From Dermatemys mawii (lineage: Eukaryota > Chordata > Testudines > Dermatemydidae), in NCBI GenBank assembly GCA_007922305.1, contig ML677366.1:12986910-13050909 (forward strand): a stretch of 64,000 bases of DNA. The letters run 5' to 3'. Position numbers and translations under genes: made by a program. This document shows, in pieces, positions 11,321 to 24,512 of this stretch (positions are counted from its first letter, which is position 1; each line of letters opens with the position of its first letter). The notes below the pieces were generated by a model. It saw only the letters and a list, made by a program, of their open reading frames with translations. It had not been told where the DNA came from and ran no database searches.

Positions 11321-13598
11321 CCAGCCCAACCCCTCCTATATCCTGCTGACATCAATAAGCCAAAATGGCTTCTGCTAAGAATTTTGGCCATGCGGGGTGC
11401 ACTCAGCCAATCAGGGAGTCCCTCTCACCACCACCACACAACTTACACGCCCATCCCCAACCAAACCCAGCTCAGTATTCACAAAAGTGAGGTGAACGTT
11501 TGCCACTGCCTGCTTGCTGGCGCCACAGCAGGAGAGGAAAGTCCCTGCAATGTCTGGGCAATGTCTCTGTTTTCATTACGGGCCTCCAGTTTCACTGGGC
11601 ATTTGGCAAACAGGAACTCAGGTTAACTCGGAGGAGAAATGGTTTTGCTGGGGGATCTTTCCACCCACTGTAGCATGTTAAGGTTATTACAAATATCAAG
11701 TGCTAAGTAACATAACTAGTAAAATAGCTAAACAATAATACACTAGCGGCCACACTCCTGAGCCTGAGGAAAGTGTATTCTTTCCAAAAGGCCAAAATTG
11801 CTACCTTGGGGCCGGTTCTTTGGCCTGTTCTGCTCCCTTTCCATCACCCAGGCAGCGCCAAGGAGCAGAAACGCCCCCCCAATTCCCCAAACTAGTGATT
11901 CCCTTGGCATGAGGCGATCCCCACTAGCTAGCTCCTATGCTTCCCTGCCCACAGATCCTGGGGTACAGGACGTAGCCCGTGGCTGGAGCACATTGGACTT
12001 GGCCTATTTCCAGCAGGCATATGAGTCAGTAGGGATCTGTGGCAAGTTAGAACACCTGTTCTAAAGTGGGGTGGGACAGGCTGGGCTAGGTAGTTGTGGG
12101 GTGGAGGGAAGTCATTCTTTTCTAGGTGCTGCCCTCTCCTGCTCTCCCTGGAGTTCCCACAGCTGGGTGGGAAGCAGGCAGTGGAGCAATCAGAGCTGTT
12201 GACTCGACCCTCTCCTGAGATGCAGCAGGCAGCCAGCTGAGATGCTGCAACAAGCATGGAACAGCAGCTGCTCATAGCACTCCTGGCTGCCCAGGGGACT
12301 GCCAGGGAAGCAGGCAGACAGCTGGAAAGATGGCATCCCCTACCTCTTCCCCCTAGTGACATGCCTCATTCAAACCCTGCCCTTTGAACGGCTCAGGGCC
12401 TGGCTCAGGGCCAAGGTTTTCAATTCATCATCAAGTGCAAATCTTCTCTTTAACCCAGCCACCCTAGGGCCTCGACGCAGAGCCTTGAGGACTGTTGGTT
12501 GGACACCACTGCTCTAAAATATTCACGCAGCTCGGTGCCCTAATCAGAGCTTATTCAGTCCCCTGCTGGTGGGGTAAAAACCCCTTTGCTCTTATTTTTC
12601 TTAATACATTCAAGGAAAACATATGAGATCACTGGGTTTTATTCAGTCAAATTTGGCAGCCTCCTCATATTTACTTGGACTGAGAAGGGAATTGAATTTG
12701 GGTTTCTCACTTCCTAAGTTATTTGTTATTGGAATAAGTGCGTGGTAATGGATTAGACAGAGGGAAGATGTTTCTCTTTCAGCCCTGTGTGCGAGGTGGA
12801 ATTCGCATTGTTCTATCGTGGGCTGTATTGGCGTGTTTTTCCACTGCTGATGACTTCATTGGCTCTGCTTCTCTCCGATGTCTGGCCTGTGCCACGGCTG
12901 GCTGGAGGAGTTTGTGGGGGACTTCGCTAACTCTCACATTTTAAGGTAGAGGAAATTTAAATAACAGTGACATCATTTTCTCAACCCTTCCCCCACCCCC
13001 AACCAGTTCCCATTCCTCAGCCATCTGATCTGTTGGGTAGAGCGCATGTTCGAGGCTTTTCAGCCATGCATACAGCAATTCCCTTAACGGGATGATCCTT
13101 CAGCTCCGGGTACCAGCTCAGTTTGCACCCTAGCTGTGGTAAAAAGGGGCAAGTGAAGTACCCATACGGCCAGGCACCTCAGACTCACTTATTTCCTTCC
13201 ATTGGGCAGCAGTACATTTCGTACTCCTGTTGAAAAGTGTGAGTGTGCACATGCTGGGGGCAGCCCAGGAGCATCCTTTAGAAATGCTCGCCCGGAAGGA
13301 TTAACAGGCATTGTTTGTAAGTTGGCAGGACACCAGCCTGCAATGTTGTGCGGTAACATTTCCAGTTTGTACCCAAGCCCGGCATCTTGTCAGGCTGCCA
13401 AGTCCCTCGGAGGTATAACATGTTCAGCTTCAGAACGCGAGGTCCCTGACAGCGCTGCGGCACTTACCCGATGAATAAAGGATGAATGGCAGTTTACATA
13501 GGGAAAGGACCATGGTGTGGGTGGCACAGGGGAGGAAAGCTCCTTATATAAGACCAATTGTCATCGCTTGCTATGTTAAGTCTAATACAGCCTGTGAA
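11321..13598. other. Unannotated unique-looking DNA
   Basis: No gene recognised. The 144-codon minus frame at 12362-11928 and the 88-codon plus frame facing it cancel each other as evidence. The sequence GTTGGACACCACTG ending near 12512 is hAT-terminus-like, but without a partner. Confidence 0.35.
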
Positions 13599-13599
13599 C

Positions 13600-13860
13600 T
13601 CCTCTGGCCTTGGCTCTGTCATTTCCATTGCCTGTAAAGCACCATGCCCACCTCGATATGAAGAATTCCTTGGGGCTTGATTTGCAGCACTGCTGAGCAC
13701 CCACAACACCACATGAAGTCAATGGGAGCTGCCGGGGGCTCAGCTTTGTGCAAAATGAGGCCCAGTAGCAAGGTGGGACTATTACATGGTTGAGGGCCCA
13801 ACTCAGGATCAGGCACCCCATTGTGCTAGGTGCTGTACAAACACAGTCCTGCGCTGAGCC
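13600..13860. repeat. Quasi-palindromic module plus composite-repeat start
   Basis: Bases 13679-13765 form an imperfect palindrome around CATGAAGTCAATGGGAGC, with ends GATTTGCAGCAC and GCAAAATGAGGCCC. It is followed by CATTGTGCTAGGTGCTGTAC at about 13820, the usual opening of the composite repeat seen more fully at 14735-15265. Ancient interspersed sequence. Confidence 0.45.
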
Positions 13861-14734
13861 AAGGTGGGGAATAGCTGGCACCCATTGGGGCCTTTCCAGC
13901 TCTCATTTCTGTGCATCTTGACTCCCCAGCAAAGCTACAACCTTGCATCGTCTGGCCCTCCTTCTGCCCCGTGACGTTGTGTCCCTCCGTTGGGAGGAAG
14001 GGGTGTGTGCCTGTGTCACACATTTTAGTGGTGGCTGTGCTGTTCACACACCCCACCTCCAGATCCACCCCTTGGAAGGCGGAGAGGTCTGAGGCAGATG
14101 CCCTGCGAGCTCCACCAGGCAGGTGAATGAAGCAGGAGTTTGGCTTCTCATCACCACGCGTTCCATAGAGCTGGTTATATTTAAATCCTCTCTTCCCCAG
14201 GGCTCCTGCCACTGAGCTGGAGAGAGCGTGACACAGATACAGCACTGAGCCAGCTGCACAACACCGCAGTTCCAAAATAAATACAGCCTGCGTGATCAAC
14301 ATCGGCACGAAGAGGAGCGGAGCCCAGACTCCAGCTGGCTCAGAATGAAGGAAGCTTTCCCCTTCAGATCCACAGGTGGAGATGATGATGGTGATGCAGA
14401 CTAGGAGAAAGGGACCCCCTACCTGATGGAGGGGCTGCCTTAGGGTTGGGATAATATCAATGCCCTGCACCACAGGGGTGTTGTGAGGATGCATGAATGA
14501 TTATGAGGTGCTCGCAGTAATGGAAGCCTAATGATTCTCTAGAACCAAATGACAAGGACTCTCCATCATAGGGTGACATTCCCAAAGAGGGCACTGGGCA
14601 GCTCAATGGGAGATGTTGCTGGAAGGGCCTGGGCAAGGCCCTGCTAGACAAGATCTTCCTTATTTCTTTATCGTTGATAGGATGTGTATCCCAGTAACAG
14701 CAAGCACTGAGGTGGCTCGGCTCTGGGCTCTGTG
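13861..14734. other. Unannotated unique-looking DNA
   Basis: A 222-codon minus-strand frame runs 14494-13826 but has no domain, no codon pattern and overlapping rivals, so it is not called as a gene. Confidence 0.4.
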
Positions 14735-15265
14735 CAAACCCACAGGAAGACACAGTCCCTGCCCCAAAGATCATCTGAGCTGACTGGAAAGAAGATGCAG
14801 CAAAGAAGGGGGGCGCTGATGAGGTCACACTGCAAGGTGCCCAGCCCTGTAGATCCCAGTCACTGGGAAGTATTTAATCAAATCACCTCTCCCTAACTGC
14901 CCTGATCTCTTGGAGGTGTCACAAGGGGAGTCTCGAAGAGGGGTCTGAAGTGGCAGAGGCTGGTGACCTGCAGATCAGTCCAGGCAAGATGTTCCATATG
15001 CAATGGGCGGGGCGGACGAGGGTGCAAAGACATTCATGTGAGAAGCTGAAAAACGGGGCAGTGAGACGGGCATCGCCGGCGGAGCACAGGCCACAGAGAT
15101 GAGGGAGAGGAAAGGAAAAATGCAGAGGGGCAGACACATGAAGGGCCTTGAAGGTGAGAACCAGAAGCCTGATGCTGAAGCAATAGTTAATAGTGGGGGG
15201 CTAGTGGCGAGATTCAAAGAAGGGAGACGTGGCTAGAGCGACAGGCCAGGGGGACGATCTTAGCT
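14735..15265 (+). repeat. Old composite interspersed repeat, copy 1
   Basis: Begins with AAACCCACAGGAAGACACAG and CCCTGCCCCAAAGATCATC, and later has GAAGGGCCTTGAAGGTGAGAA and AGAAGGGAGACGTGGC. The same two landmarks occur in order at 25788-26245 (CCTGTCCCCAAGGAGCTCCC, then GAGGGCTTTGAAGATATGG). I know this pattern as a widespread amniote repeat but cannot name the family with confidence. Confidence 0.5.
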
Positions 15266-18239
15266 GCGTTTGGAACGCTCCTCTCTCCAGGTTGGCAAAT
15301 GCCTGCGTCTCCTGCCAACACCTCCAGCACAGCCCCCTAAAGATGGTGGGCGTGTGACTGTGGCACTGAAGGAACCCGCTTGGTGCTTGGAGCCAGAGAC
15401 TGAGCTGCTGGGAACTGGCACAGAGAGAGAGGTGAGTGCATGGGGAAGCGATGGACATGGCATCTCTGCTGCTCCTGGCCAGGCCCAAACAGTGCGAAGC
15501 CAGAGGAACCTCCCCAAAGGGAATGAGTGGCCTTCCAAGGGCTGGGGTGCTGCTGAGTGGACGGGGGGCGGGGAGGTGTGAAAACAGATGAAAGCTGAGT
15601 GCAGCGAGAGGCAGCAGCACCGTGTGTTCTGCACTAGCTCTTCAGCGGCATCCTCCATCACAGCTGCTGCCCTAGCTGGGCCAGAGGTGAGGGGCCATGC
15701 AATATTGATAAGGGCTCTTCAATTAGCCACCACTCTCTGCAGGAAGTTACAGATGCTTCTGCTAATCACCCAGAGAGGAGGCCAGGCCTACAGAGTGCTG
15801 GGGAGAGAGAAGAGCAGTTAGGAGACTGAGTGCTCCCTGCTACAAAGGCTGAGAGGGGCTCGGGCAGGGTCTGGCTGTGGGTGTGGGGGAAGACCCCACT
15901 TTCCACGGGCCTCTGTCTTCCAAGTTCTGAGCCAAAGTCACGTCCCTTTTCATGGACAGGCTCCCCACTGGATCCCCACCCTTGGAGGCTCAACTGATCT
16001 GTCCAGCAGTCATTTCTCTCTCCCTGCTTTGGCTGTCTGAAAAAGCAAGTATTGCCACTTATTGCCCTTGATGTTGTTTAAAGACACAAACCCAGGGACA
16101 GACACAGCCAAGACTGGCTCAGCCGCCCCAGATGCCCCCTCCTGCTAGTTTAAGAGCTCCGTGGAATCTTACTGTGGGCCAAGATTATTTTGAAAAATGA
16201 TACATTTGATCTTTTTCCTGAAGAGACCTTACACTAACAAACCAGAGTGCATGGCCCAACAGTCCCAAGTGACCCTACAATCACAATCCAACGTGTAAAT
16301 GCACAAGAGAGGGGGTGAACTGCTTTGGTGAGGAAGCAAAATGTAATGTGAGACTTCCACGGGAGTAGCAGAGTGTTTGAATTGTGATGGCTGGAGCCAG
16401 GACACAGATCTCGCTCCCACCTGGTCACTGTTCTGCCAATGGCTGTTACACCATATGCAGTTGGAATAAGCCTTTCCTGGCTCTTGGCCTCCCCACTGCA
16501 TGTCCCCGGGTGCTGCCAGTTTTGTGGCAGTCTCCAGGGAAGATGACACAAACCTGCCCTCCAGGTTTCTGCAGAGGAAGTGACCGGCCAGCCGGTCACC
16601 CTGAAAATCTCTGCGTGGAGATGGCAATCCAGAGAGCCTCCTCCTAAAGGCAGGGAGAGGGGAGGTCACTAGGTCTCTGCTCAGAACATCTGGTGCAAGA
16701 AGAAATGAGGGTCCACAGCAAGAGGAAGGGGAGAAATTGGGCCATGGGTCCTGCTGTGGGGACAGCCATGCCGTGGGCAGCCAGAAACAGCGAATCGGGG
16801 TGAGGCACAGGTTCCCGTGGACACTCTGACAGTGCTCGCCTGGTTTGGGATTTCGATGGGAAAGGGCCCCTCTCAGACCCTGTTTCCTCCTCCCTCTGCC
16901 TTTCCCCCATCTCTGCCTCTCCACTCCTCTCCCTCCCTGCCCCTCCTCACTTCCTCTTTCCCCCAATCCCTGTCCTTGCCCTCCCACCTCCATTCTCCCC
17001 CATCCCGGGATGTCAGAATGGGACAGTCGGTAAAAACACAGAGTGAGTTGTGAGGCGGGACTGAGAGCTGCGAGGATCAGCAGAAGTTACATGTGATCTG
17101 CAGGGGCAGGGCTTTCCATGCCTATTTCCCCAGGGGGCTCTTGAGAGAGAAGGTTTGTAATGGCTGTTGATGGAAAGGGCACATCTTGCAGTGGAGCATG
17201 TTTCCAGCTAACACCTCACGAGCTTACTTAGTGTCCTGGGAAAGGGACGAAGACATAAAGCAGAGGACCGGGTGGCTCACTGCAGACCAGCACTCACCCA
17301 CAGGACTTTTACTACCTCTAGGCCACCTGATCCAGGAGTGACCGAGAGTTGCTATCATGTCACAGCTGCTCAGTGGCCTGTGGAGGTGATCTTCAGTGAG
17401 TAGATGTCCATAGCCCAAAAAACACCATTGTAGCAGGTGCAGGCTGGCCTTTTTGCTGGCCGTCTCAGCAGAGAGGCAAGGACTGCATGGGCCTCAGAGA
17501 CTGAACTAAACAGTGATTAGGGCTTGCTCTGAGTTTCCCTGAAAGTCCCTGCCAGCCTAAGGGATTCTGGGCCTCAGCGGTGTCCAATGGGGAGGCACAT
17601 TAGAGGTGGGGAGAAGGCACACTACGCTCAGATGCACACAAGCCATTCAATAATGTTTGGTTGTCTCCCTCGTTCAGAACTCTCTTCCTTGTGTTTTCTC
17701 TCTGGAACATCTAGTCATATTTTGCATCTAGTAACTTATTTTGTTTGGGAAGTGACACAGTAAAAACAAGGTTTCCTTTGGGATACAAAACATATTTACA
17801 GAAAGAAATCTGCTGCATCTCGTAAGTTATTGTGCCTAACCATGGTTAAGCTGATACCAATAGTAGATCCCTGCCATTCACACTCCTGACAAGGAGACTA
17901 CACTCTGTGGAAAGAGGGTAGTGCCCCTGCCCTCCTGGTCTTATCTGCCCTGACTCCACGACAGCCTGACTGCAGAGTCCCCTGCTAGCCAGGCAGAGCG
18001 ACAGCTTGTTTCAGCAATGGGAGAATTCTAGATGTGAGCATCATCCACGTGCGCTCAGGATAGGTTCTATTGGGGCCACGTTAGCAGTGACCTCTTGGGC
18101 ATTTGTCACCTGTCACACAGCTTGGGTGCAGCAGAGGGAAAGCAGGACAATAGTTACTCAGGCTCCAAAGCTGCCCAGTGCCTGCCTGGCTCAGAGAAGC
18201 ATGAGTCACTCGATGAGTATACAGGCAGGAGAGGGAGAC
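15266..18239. other. Unannotated GC-moderate DNA
   Basis: No host exon recognised. The 254-codon minus frame at 16993-16229 starts in low-complexity Gly/Arg/Glu-rich code that is only the complement of a polypyrimidine tract, so it is not called. Confidence 0.4.
16874..17003 (+). repeat. Polypyrimidine tract
   Basis: About 130 bases almost wholly C and T (for example TCCTCCCTCTGCCTTTCCCC). Such asymmetric tracts can form triplex structures. No repeat unit. Confidence 0.8.
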
Positions 18240-18450
18240 AGCGTGATCAAGTGGAATAAGTCCAGGGTTGGGAGGTAGGACGTCCTGAATTCTAGTCCAG
18301 ATCTGATACTAATGCCCTCTGTGACTTTGCTCCAGTTGTTTCCTCACTCCATGCCTCAGTTTCCCCTCTGTAACATATACCCTAGCAGCCTGACCTCCCT
18401 TCTAGGGAGTTATGATATACCAGTGTTTGCAAACTGCTGTAAAAGTGGTG
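18240..18450 (+). repeat. MIR SINE, near full length
   Basis: GCGTGATCAAGTGGAATAAG is the tRNA-derived head region. Then come GTAGGACGTCCTGAATTC, CTCTGTGACTTTGCTCC, CATGCCTCAGTTTCCCC and the 3' part. The order matches MIR along most of its length. Confidence 0.75.
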
Positions 18451-19283
18451 AGCATTGTAGAGACAGAAACGTTCCCTCCCCCTCCCCTTGCAGTGGAATT
18501 TAGTGGCCAAGCTCAGCTGCCATTGGGGGGCTATTCCACATTCACCCCAATGTACAGCACTGCAAACAAACTGCAGGGCTCAGGCTAGGCAGTATTGATG
18601 GCTTTGCTAATTACATCACCATAAACATGGTTTATAGTGATGTAACTGCTGTCAGGTCCATGTCCGAGGCTCACTGAATCACCCCGGGTTATTTTCTTAG
18701 CACGGTGTCCCTCTAGCTATGCTCTCAGCCATCTCTCCCTCTGTCAAGTGCCGGGCTCTAACTACGCAGCCATCTATCTCCTACCTCGCTTATCAACCTG
18801 ACCTCTCCAGCGCTTTCTCAGACAGGTAACATGATGAGGGCTAATGCTCCAGCCAGGCCTGATTTCCTGGGGCTATCAGGCTGGGACACTGAAACACACA
18901 TTAGACTCTTCCAGCATAGATGGGAGAAGCTTTGCTAAATTCCTTGAGGTTGATCGAACAAGCAACTCTCCCTCCCAGTAAGCGAGAGCTGGCCTGACTG
19001 CCCCACGCAGCTCACCAGCTCCCCACCTGAGGGTTTGGCCACAGCATAGGACATGCAAGTGTAGTATGGGGACCCAGAATAGATTTGCTGATTGATTACC
19101 TGCTGTGCAGAGAAACTACTGAAAAGGGAGTGTAATGAGATGAGGCCCTGAAACAAACACATCAGAGGCCTGGTCTGGGAAGGCTACTTAACTCTGGCAA
19201 ACACAGGGAGTTTTGGGAGGAGCTGAGTGAGAACAGTTTGCACATACAGAGTTAAAATGCCCTTGTCCTGCCCCTCCTCGCAT
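18451..19283. other. Unannotated unique-looking DNA
   Basis: No gene or clear repeat seen. Bases 18590-18660 contain ATTACATCACCATAAACATGG with a partly palindromic partner TTTATAGTGATGTAAC, a weak inverted repeat. Confidence 0.4.
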
Positions 19284-19354
19284 TTCTTCTTCTTCTTCTT
19301 CTTCTCCTGCCTTGCCTTGCCTTGCCTTGCCCTGCCCTGCCCTGCCCTGCCCTA
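19284..19354 (+). repeat. Compound (TTC)n-(CCTTG)n-(CCCTG)n microsatellite
   Basis: Seven TTC units to 19305, then pentanucleotide units CCTTG changing to CCCTG up to about 19354. Confidence 0.95.
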
Positions 19355-20929
19355 AGCAGACACAACCCTGACTATTGCTTGCACTAAGGCCTGTTGGCCA
19401 GCCACCTGCTGCCTTTTATACCCCAAAGCCCTCCTTCTATAGTAGCCCTGACAATGCCTGTATAAAATTCAAAGCCCCAGATGGTGCTCCTCAAAGGCAC
19501 TTAGGTGCCTAACTCCCTTTGAAATCAATGGCAGTCAATCCCTTTGAGGAGCTGAGCCAATGCCATTAGTACAGGCAAGGCAAAAGCGATCACATTTAAA
19601 GCGATCACATCACTCTGCTGCCGAATGACAGAGATGGGGAATAAGCCACTCCACAAGAGGGAGCAATCCAGGCTATTGCACTCCCCACCCCTCCACCTCC
19701 AACGTGGAGGAGCTCAATCAGCAATGTGCTGGCAGTTGTGGGTTCCCAAGCAATCAGCCATGTATATGGCCTGACCCTGCAAGGAGATGTCCCGTGAAGA
19801 GTGAGCACCCGCAGCTCCCATTAGCATGACTGAGAACAGAGGGCATTCAGCATCTTGCAGGGTTGGGCCCATAAGTGGTATTATTTGGATGCGCTTGGGC
19901 ATAAGGACCCAGATCCTCAAAGGCCAATGGGAGTTATGTGCCCAGATACCTCGGAGAGCAGAGCAAAGGGTGTATGTGTGATGCTTTTCAGAACAGATAG
20001 GAGAGCTGAAGTTTTCTCCCAGGGCAAGGAGTTGAGCAGACAAGGACTCTGCCACAAGCCCCAGCTGCTACAAGCAACCGGATTCTGTTGCTAACACAAG
20101 CACCCCAAGTGCCCATCGTAGCTCACTGAGGTGATGTTCTAGCAAAAACTCCTGACCCTGGGGAGCCATGCCCACTGGCATTTGGGGCCTGAGTCCAGTC
20201 AGGGAAGCTGGCCTGGCCTTGCCCCAAGAAGTGAGAGAAGGAGAACGCCGCTGGGTTTATGTTGTTGCCTGTAAACAGAGACCTGTCCAATGCTGTGTTG
20301 AGATGAAATCCCTGTGCGGGGGATGAAGAGGCGTCTGGCCTGAGATCCAGCCAGTAACAGCACCCTGTGGCATCCATCCCCTTCTGTCTCCCTGGCTGCT
20401 CCACCCAATCACATGGTTTTGAGGTGAAGGGAAGGGAAGCGGGCTCCATCATTTTGTAATTTTTGAGGGCCCCTAAACTATACAATAAACATAGTCTCCC
20501 TAACCCCAGTCTCCCCCTGCCCCTCCGTGTATGTATCAGGCTCAATGAAGTGATGTCCTATTGCTGAATAAGACTGGTCACCTGCATCTTCTACTCCTAC
20601 TGCTTGGAATGATACCAGGACTCAGATGTCACTAGCTGATTCTTTCTCCCTCCTGGGCAAAGACCTGGTACATCCTGGGACTGTGAGTTCTCCAGGAAGC
20701 CTTGGGGGTGGCTCCTCCAAGAAAACTTTGCCAGTCAGTGCATTCCTTCAGCCAATATTTGGACTGGCTATGTGAGCATCTTCTAACATTGCAGCCAAAG
20801 TCAAACCAGGCTCCTCTTGGGGGCTACTCTGCCAGGCTGAGCTGGTATGGTAGGAGCTTCATGTCTTAGCTGGAAATTGCTGTCTTCATATTTCACACAC
20901 TATTGTGCTCTCCATCCATCTGTCTCCCA
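19355..20929. other. Unannotated DNA with two palindromic modules
   Basis: Bases 19483-19558 (GGTGCTCCTCAAAGG pairing with CCTTTGAGGAGCTGAGCC) and 19907-19955 (CCCAGATCCTCAAAGGCCAA, GGGAGTTATGTGCCC) are members of the AATGGGAGTT palindromic module family. The rest shows no gene. Confidence 0.4.
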
Positions 20930-21080
20930 GTGGAGGTCAATGCAGATGGGTAAACTGAGGCACCAAGCGTCAATGCAGATGGGTAAACTGAGGCACCAAG
21001 CGTGGCAATGCTAACGTCACACAACAGGTTAGCAGCAGAGCTCTCAAGATGGCATTCAATCCACAACTCCACAGCTACCC
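20930..21080 (-). repeat. MIR remnant carrying a tandem duplication
   Basis: GATGGGTAAACTGAGGCACC, then GTCACACAACAGGTTAGCAG and CAGAGCTC, follow the complement order of MIR. A 33-bp unit inside it is perfectly duplicated (20937-20969 and 20970-21002). Confidence 0.65.
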
Positions 21081-24000
21081 TCAGACAGGGAATGTTTGTA
21101 GTACGGGAGAATTAGGCATCAGTCAGGAGATCAACTTATTCCCAACCAGAGTCCTTCACAAGCTGGAAAGCTGTGGAAATGGAGCTTATTCCTAATGGCT
21201 TATGGAGGAAACAGTCCAGCACGTGCCTTAGTTGAGTTTTTTCTCACCCCCAAAGGTCTTTGTCTCCTTTCACTGTCCCGCCCCAGCCCCTCTGGCTTTC
21301 CTAATAGCATCCCCTTCAATCAGCTCCCATGGGCTCCAGGACAATGATTCCCCTACCTCCTGTGCCATGGTGACAAACCCTCCGGAAGCAGGCAAGCACG
21401 CCACTGCGATTTCTGAGTAGAAAGCTCTCGAAAAATCTCTCTGACCCATTCCCAGTAAGTGGTGCTCAGCAGAACTCTTAAGGCTCTTGCTTAGGAGCCC
21501 TCAGTTCTGAGAAAAGCAAACCACAAGGCAGATGGGATCTCTCAGCCAGCGAGAAAAATACGACGGCTGCCAAGTGCTGGCCAAGATGCTTCTAAAGAGC
21601 CACAGCCGGCATTCCGGCACACTTTAATGAAGCAGGTCCGTGGCTGAAACCCTGTACAGCTGTCAGGTCCCGTTCCTGAATTTCCCTGCACGTCAGCGCT
21701 AATGACCAGGAAATCTGTGCATTAACCAAATGGAGCATGTTCACACACTACATTGGCTAGAGGTTCCCCAGGCCTGGATCTGGACCCTTTTCTGTTTCAC
21801 TGTCCGTAGTTTTACCTCTTCCCCTCTCACAGCTCATCCTGCCTGAATGAGTTCAGCCAGCATCAGTGACATCACGGCAGCTCCCATGGTGACTGAATTA
21901 TGATGTCACAAGCACTTGAACATGATGCCACTGAGTGAATTGGGCCAGGGGATAAGGCTGATTATAAAAGGTTCATTGCACATAGGTATGTGTAAGGACA
22001 TTGTTCTCTCCTCTGCATTGTTTACCTCTCTGTTGGGCTTACAGTCCCTTCTCCTCTCACAATCCAGCAGCAGGACTCCTGGGGACAGCAGCAGTTCCAG
22101 TCTTGTGCAGATTTTGTGATAATCCCCAATTTCTTTTAGGGATGGGCTCAGTTAACTTTCAAAGGCAAGGATAATGGTGGGAGCTGCTGGGTGCAGGATG
22201 CTTCTGAAAATCTGACTCATCACGTTAGAAACAGAATTCAGCAAATGAGGATTTGGGGGTCACCAGTTTGCTTTCTGCTGATCCTGAAACTTACAAATGT
22301 TACACCCATCAGTTAAAACAGGATGTTATGATTCTGAGAGGTGATATCTCCCAATGAGATCAGTGGGAGATGTGGGTGCTCAATGCCTCGTGAAATCAGA
22401 CCATATTCATTTTTATCTCAGCGTTTATAAAAAAGACAGACTTTACCTAGCTTTGTGACTTTGCAGAGCTTCCTCTTGCTTGAACCCCAGTTTAGAGGTA
22501 TCATGCTTATGGACTCCATCAAAATACCAGAGCTAGATTGGGTTAGATTTGATAGGTGAAGTATCAGCAGTAGAGATGGCAGAAACAGACAGTCGGGTTC
22601 TTATGACCTCATCCGTCTTTTCTTTGATTAAGTGTGGACTTACACCCCTGAGTGCTAATGCACTCAAAATCTCAAAGAGAAGCCTCCAGGTTTGGCTTTT
22701 ACTATTAGATATGGATGTGTTATCCCCAGGCTCATCTGAGATTCACCCTGGCTTGAGTGAGGATGAGAGATTCTGGTCCTGGCTTGGGCAAAAAAGTATA
22801 TTTCACTGGGTTTGAACTGGCTTGTGTCTCCAGCCTCATGGGTAATGCTCATTCAAACCGTGCTTTGGGTCTTGTCGCACATGCTTCATTCCATGTGCAA
22901 TGGCTCTTAGGAAACACCTCACCTGTCTACGGAGACTGGAGAGTTTGCTCTGTATGGAGCTACGTGTAATTATATCACAGGATTGTCTAGTCTGCTGACT
23001 TAGAGCATGTGACTGTGCCCAGCCTGCCATTTACTGACAGCTAATAAGGTTGCTCCTCCAGCCCAAGAGACAGAGGCTTGTGCTTTGGTGCTGAAGATCC
23101 CATGGCATCTCCATGTCTGACTGGGAACCCCCAACTCACATTGGTGAGCCGTTACTCGCCCAAAGAGTGCCACCGCAGTCAGGGGGACTGCTGGCGTAAG
23201 TAACTGCTCATGAGCGAGAGTAAGCAGGGTCACAGTCTGCCCCTCTGTGTATCTGGCCATGCTTGGATACAACGTCAAGAGCCTCCTGGCACTATTTCTC
23301 GTGAGCAGATTCTTGTCTAGTCTTTGTCCTTCCTTCAGCTGATCAGTGAACGCTGGGTGCCAGGCGCCTGGAGAAAGCCAGCCCTCGGGAAAGGTGAGGA
23401 GTGGAGATCTGATGCATTCGGGCCCAAACCAGGCAGCAGCTGACTTGTGCGTGTCCTTTTCTTGCAGCTGAAGAGGCTTCAACACCAAAGCACTTGCGCC
23501 AGGGTGAAACATTCCACACCCGCGCCTGCTTCCCTGTCGTTTGCCTCTTGTCTCGGTGCTAGACCTGAGGTTTGGTCCTTTGAAGTCTGGTTCAGAGCCG
23601 GCACAACAAGCCCCCAGCCAGGGATACACGACTTCAGCAGGCCCAGCCTCTCCAAAGTAACCTCTTAATTAGCATCTATTCATAGTAACAATTATTGGGA
23701 CATTAAGTGTGTATTTATATCGAGTCACCTCCGTTCCGCAGCAGGCGGCTCCAATATTCCTCATCAAGACGCAATTTAAAGACGGGAAGGGAAGGGAACG
23801 AGGGGAAGGAGAGAGCTGGTGGTTGTTGGCATTTATAATTCTCATGGCTTTGTTTACTTCTCATTGCTATAACGGAGAGATCTGTTAGATATGAGATGCG
23901 CAAAGATGGGGAGACAGACTCCACGGATTCTCTAATCCAGCTGCTTATCTGATGCCCTTACATATGTCACCATTCTATCAGGCCAGCTCTGGTCTTTGCA

Positions 24001-24512
24001 ATGGGCTGTAAAGAGCAAAGGGGCGATAGTGCAGGCTACAGGCGAGCATAGTGCAAGCAGCTGCTGCAACAGCTTCCCACACACCCAGCTTTGCCCATGG
24101 AAGGCAGTCCTGACCTGCAGGCTGCAGCCCCTCCCACTGTTCCAGTCCTGGGACTATCAGATAAGTCTGCCAATGCCCCTAAACCCCGGCCCATGGTACC
24201 ATCTGTTAATCCAGGCTAAGGCTTCCCCACACAGCTCTGCCGATTCATCTCCTGCAGCAGCATCTGCTCTTGTGGTCTTGGACCTCTGCACTCAAACAGC
24301 ACAGTGTCTTTTGTGGCAGTGCAGAAATGTCCTTTCTTAACAACCAACCTGAGCTCAACTCCCTGTGCGAGCTGTGTGTGGACTCACCATTGTGGCATCA
24401 GTGCCGGTAACAGCTAAAGCCATTTCTATTGGCAGGAGCCAAGAGCTTGTATCTAAGTAAGTGTTGGTAGAAACAAAGTGGACTGAGAGGCAAGGAAAAG
24501 CCATGGCATTAA
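21081..24512. other. Unannotated unique-looking DNA
   Basis: Longest stretch without a clear repeat. Bases 22332-22400 hold another palindromic module (GATATCTCCCAATG / CAGTGGGAGATGTGGG). Bases 23660-23730 (CTTAATTAGCATCTATTC, CAATTATTGGGACATTAAG) are AT-rich and homeodomain-like, possibly conserved noncoding DNA. The 209-codon minus frame at 23629-23000 has no domain. Confidence 0.4.

Noticed and set aside
13826..14494. 222-codon minus frame
   Set aside because: No recognisable family, overlapping frames on both strands, low GC bias at third positions by eye.
16229..16993. 254-codon minus frame as a protein gene
   Set aside because: The first part is the complement of a polypyrimidine tract, competing frames overlap, and there is no domain or splice context.
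23000..23629. 209-codon minus frame
   Set aside because: No domain, no upstream promoter or splice evidence; chance frame in GC-rich DNA.
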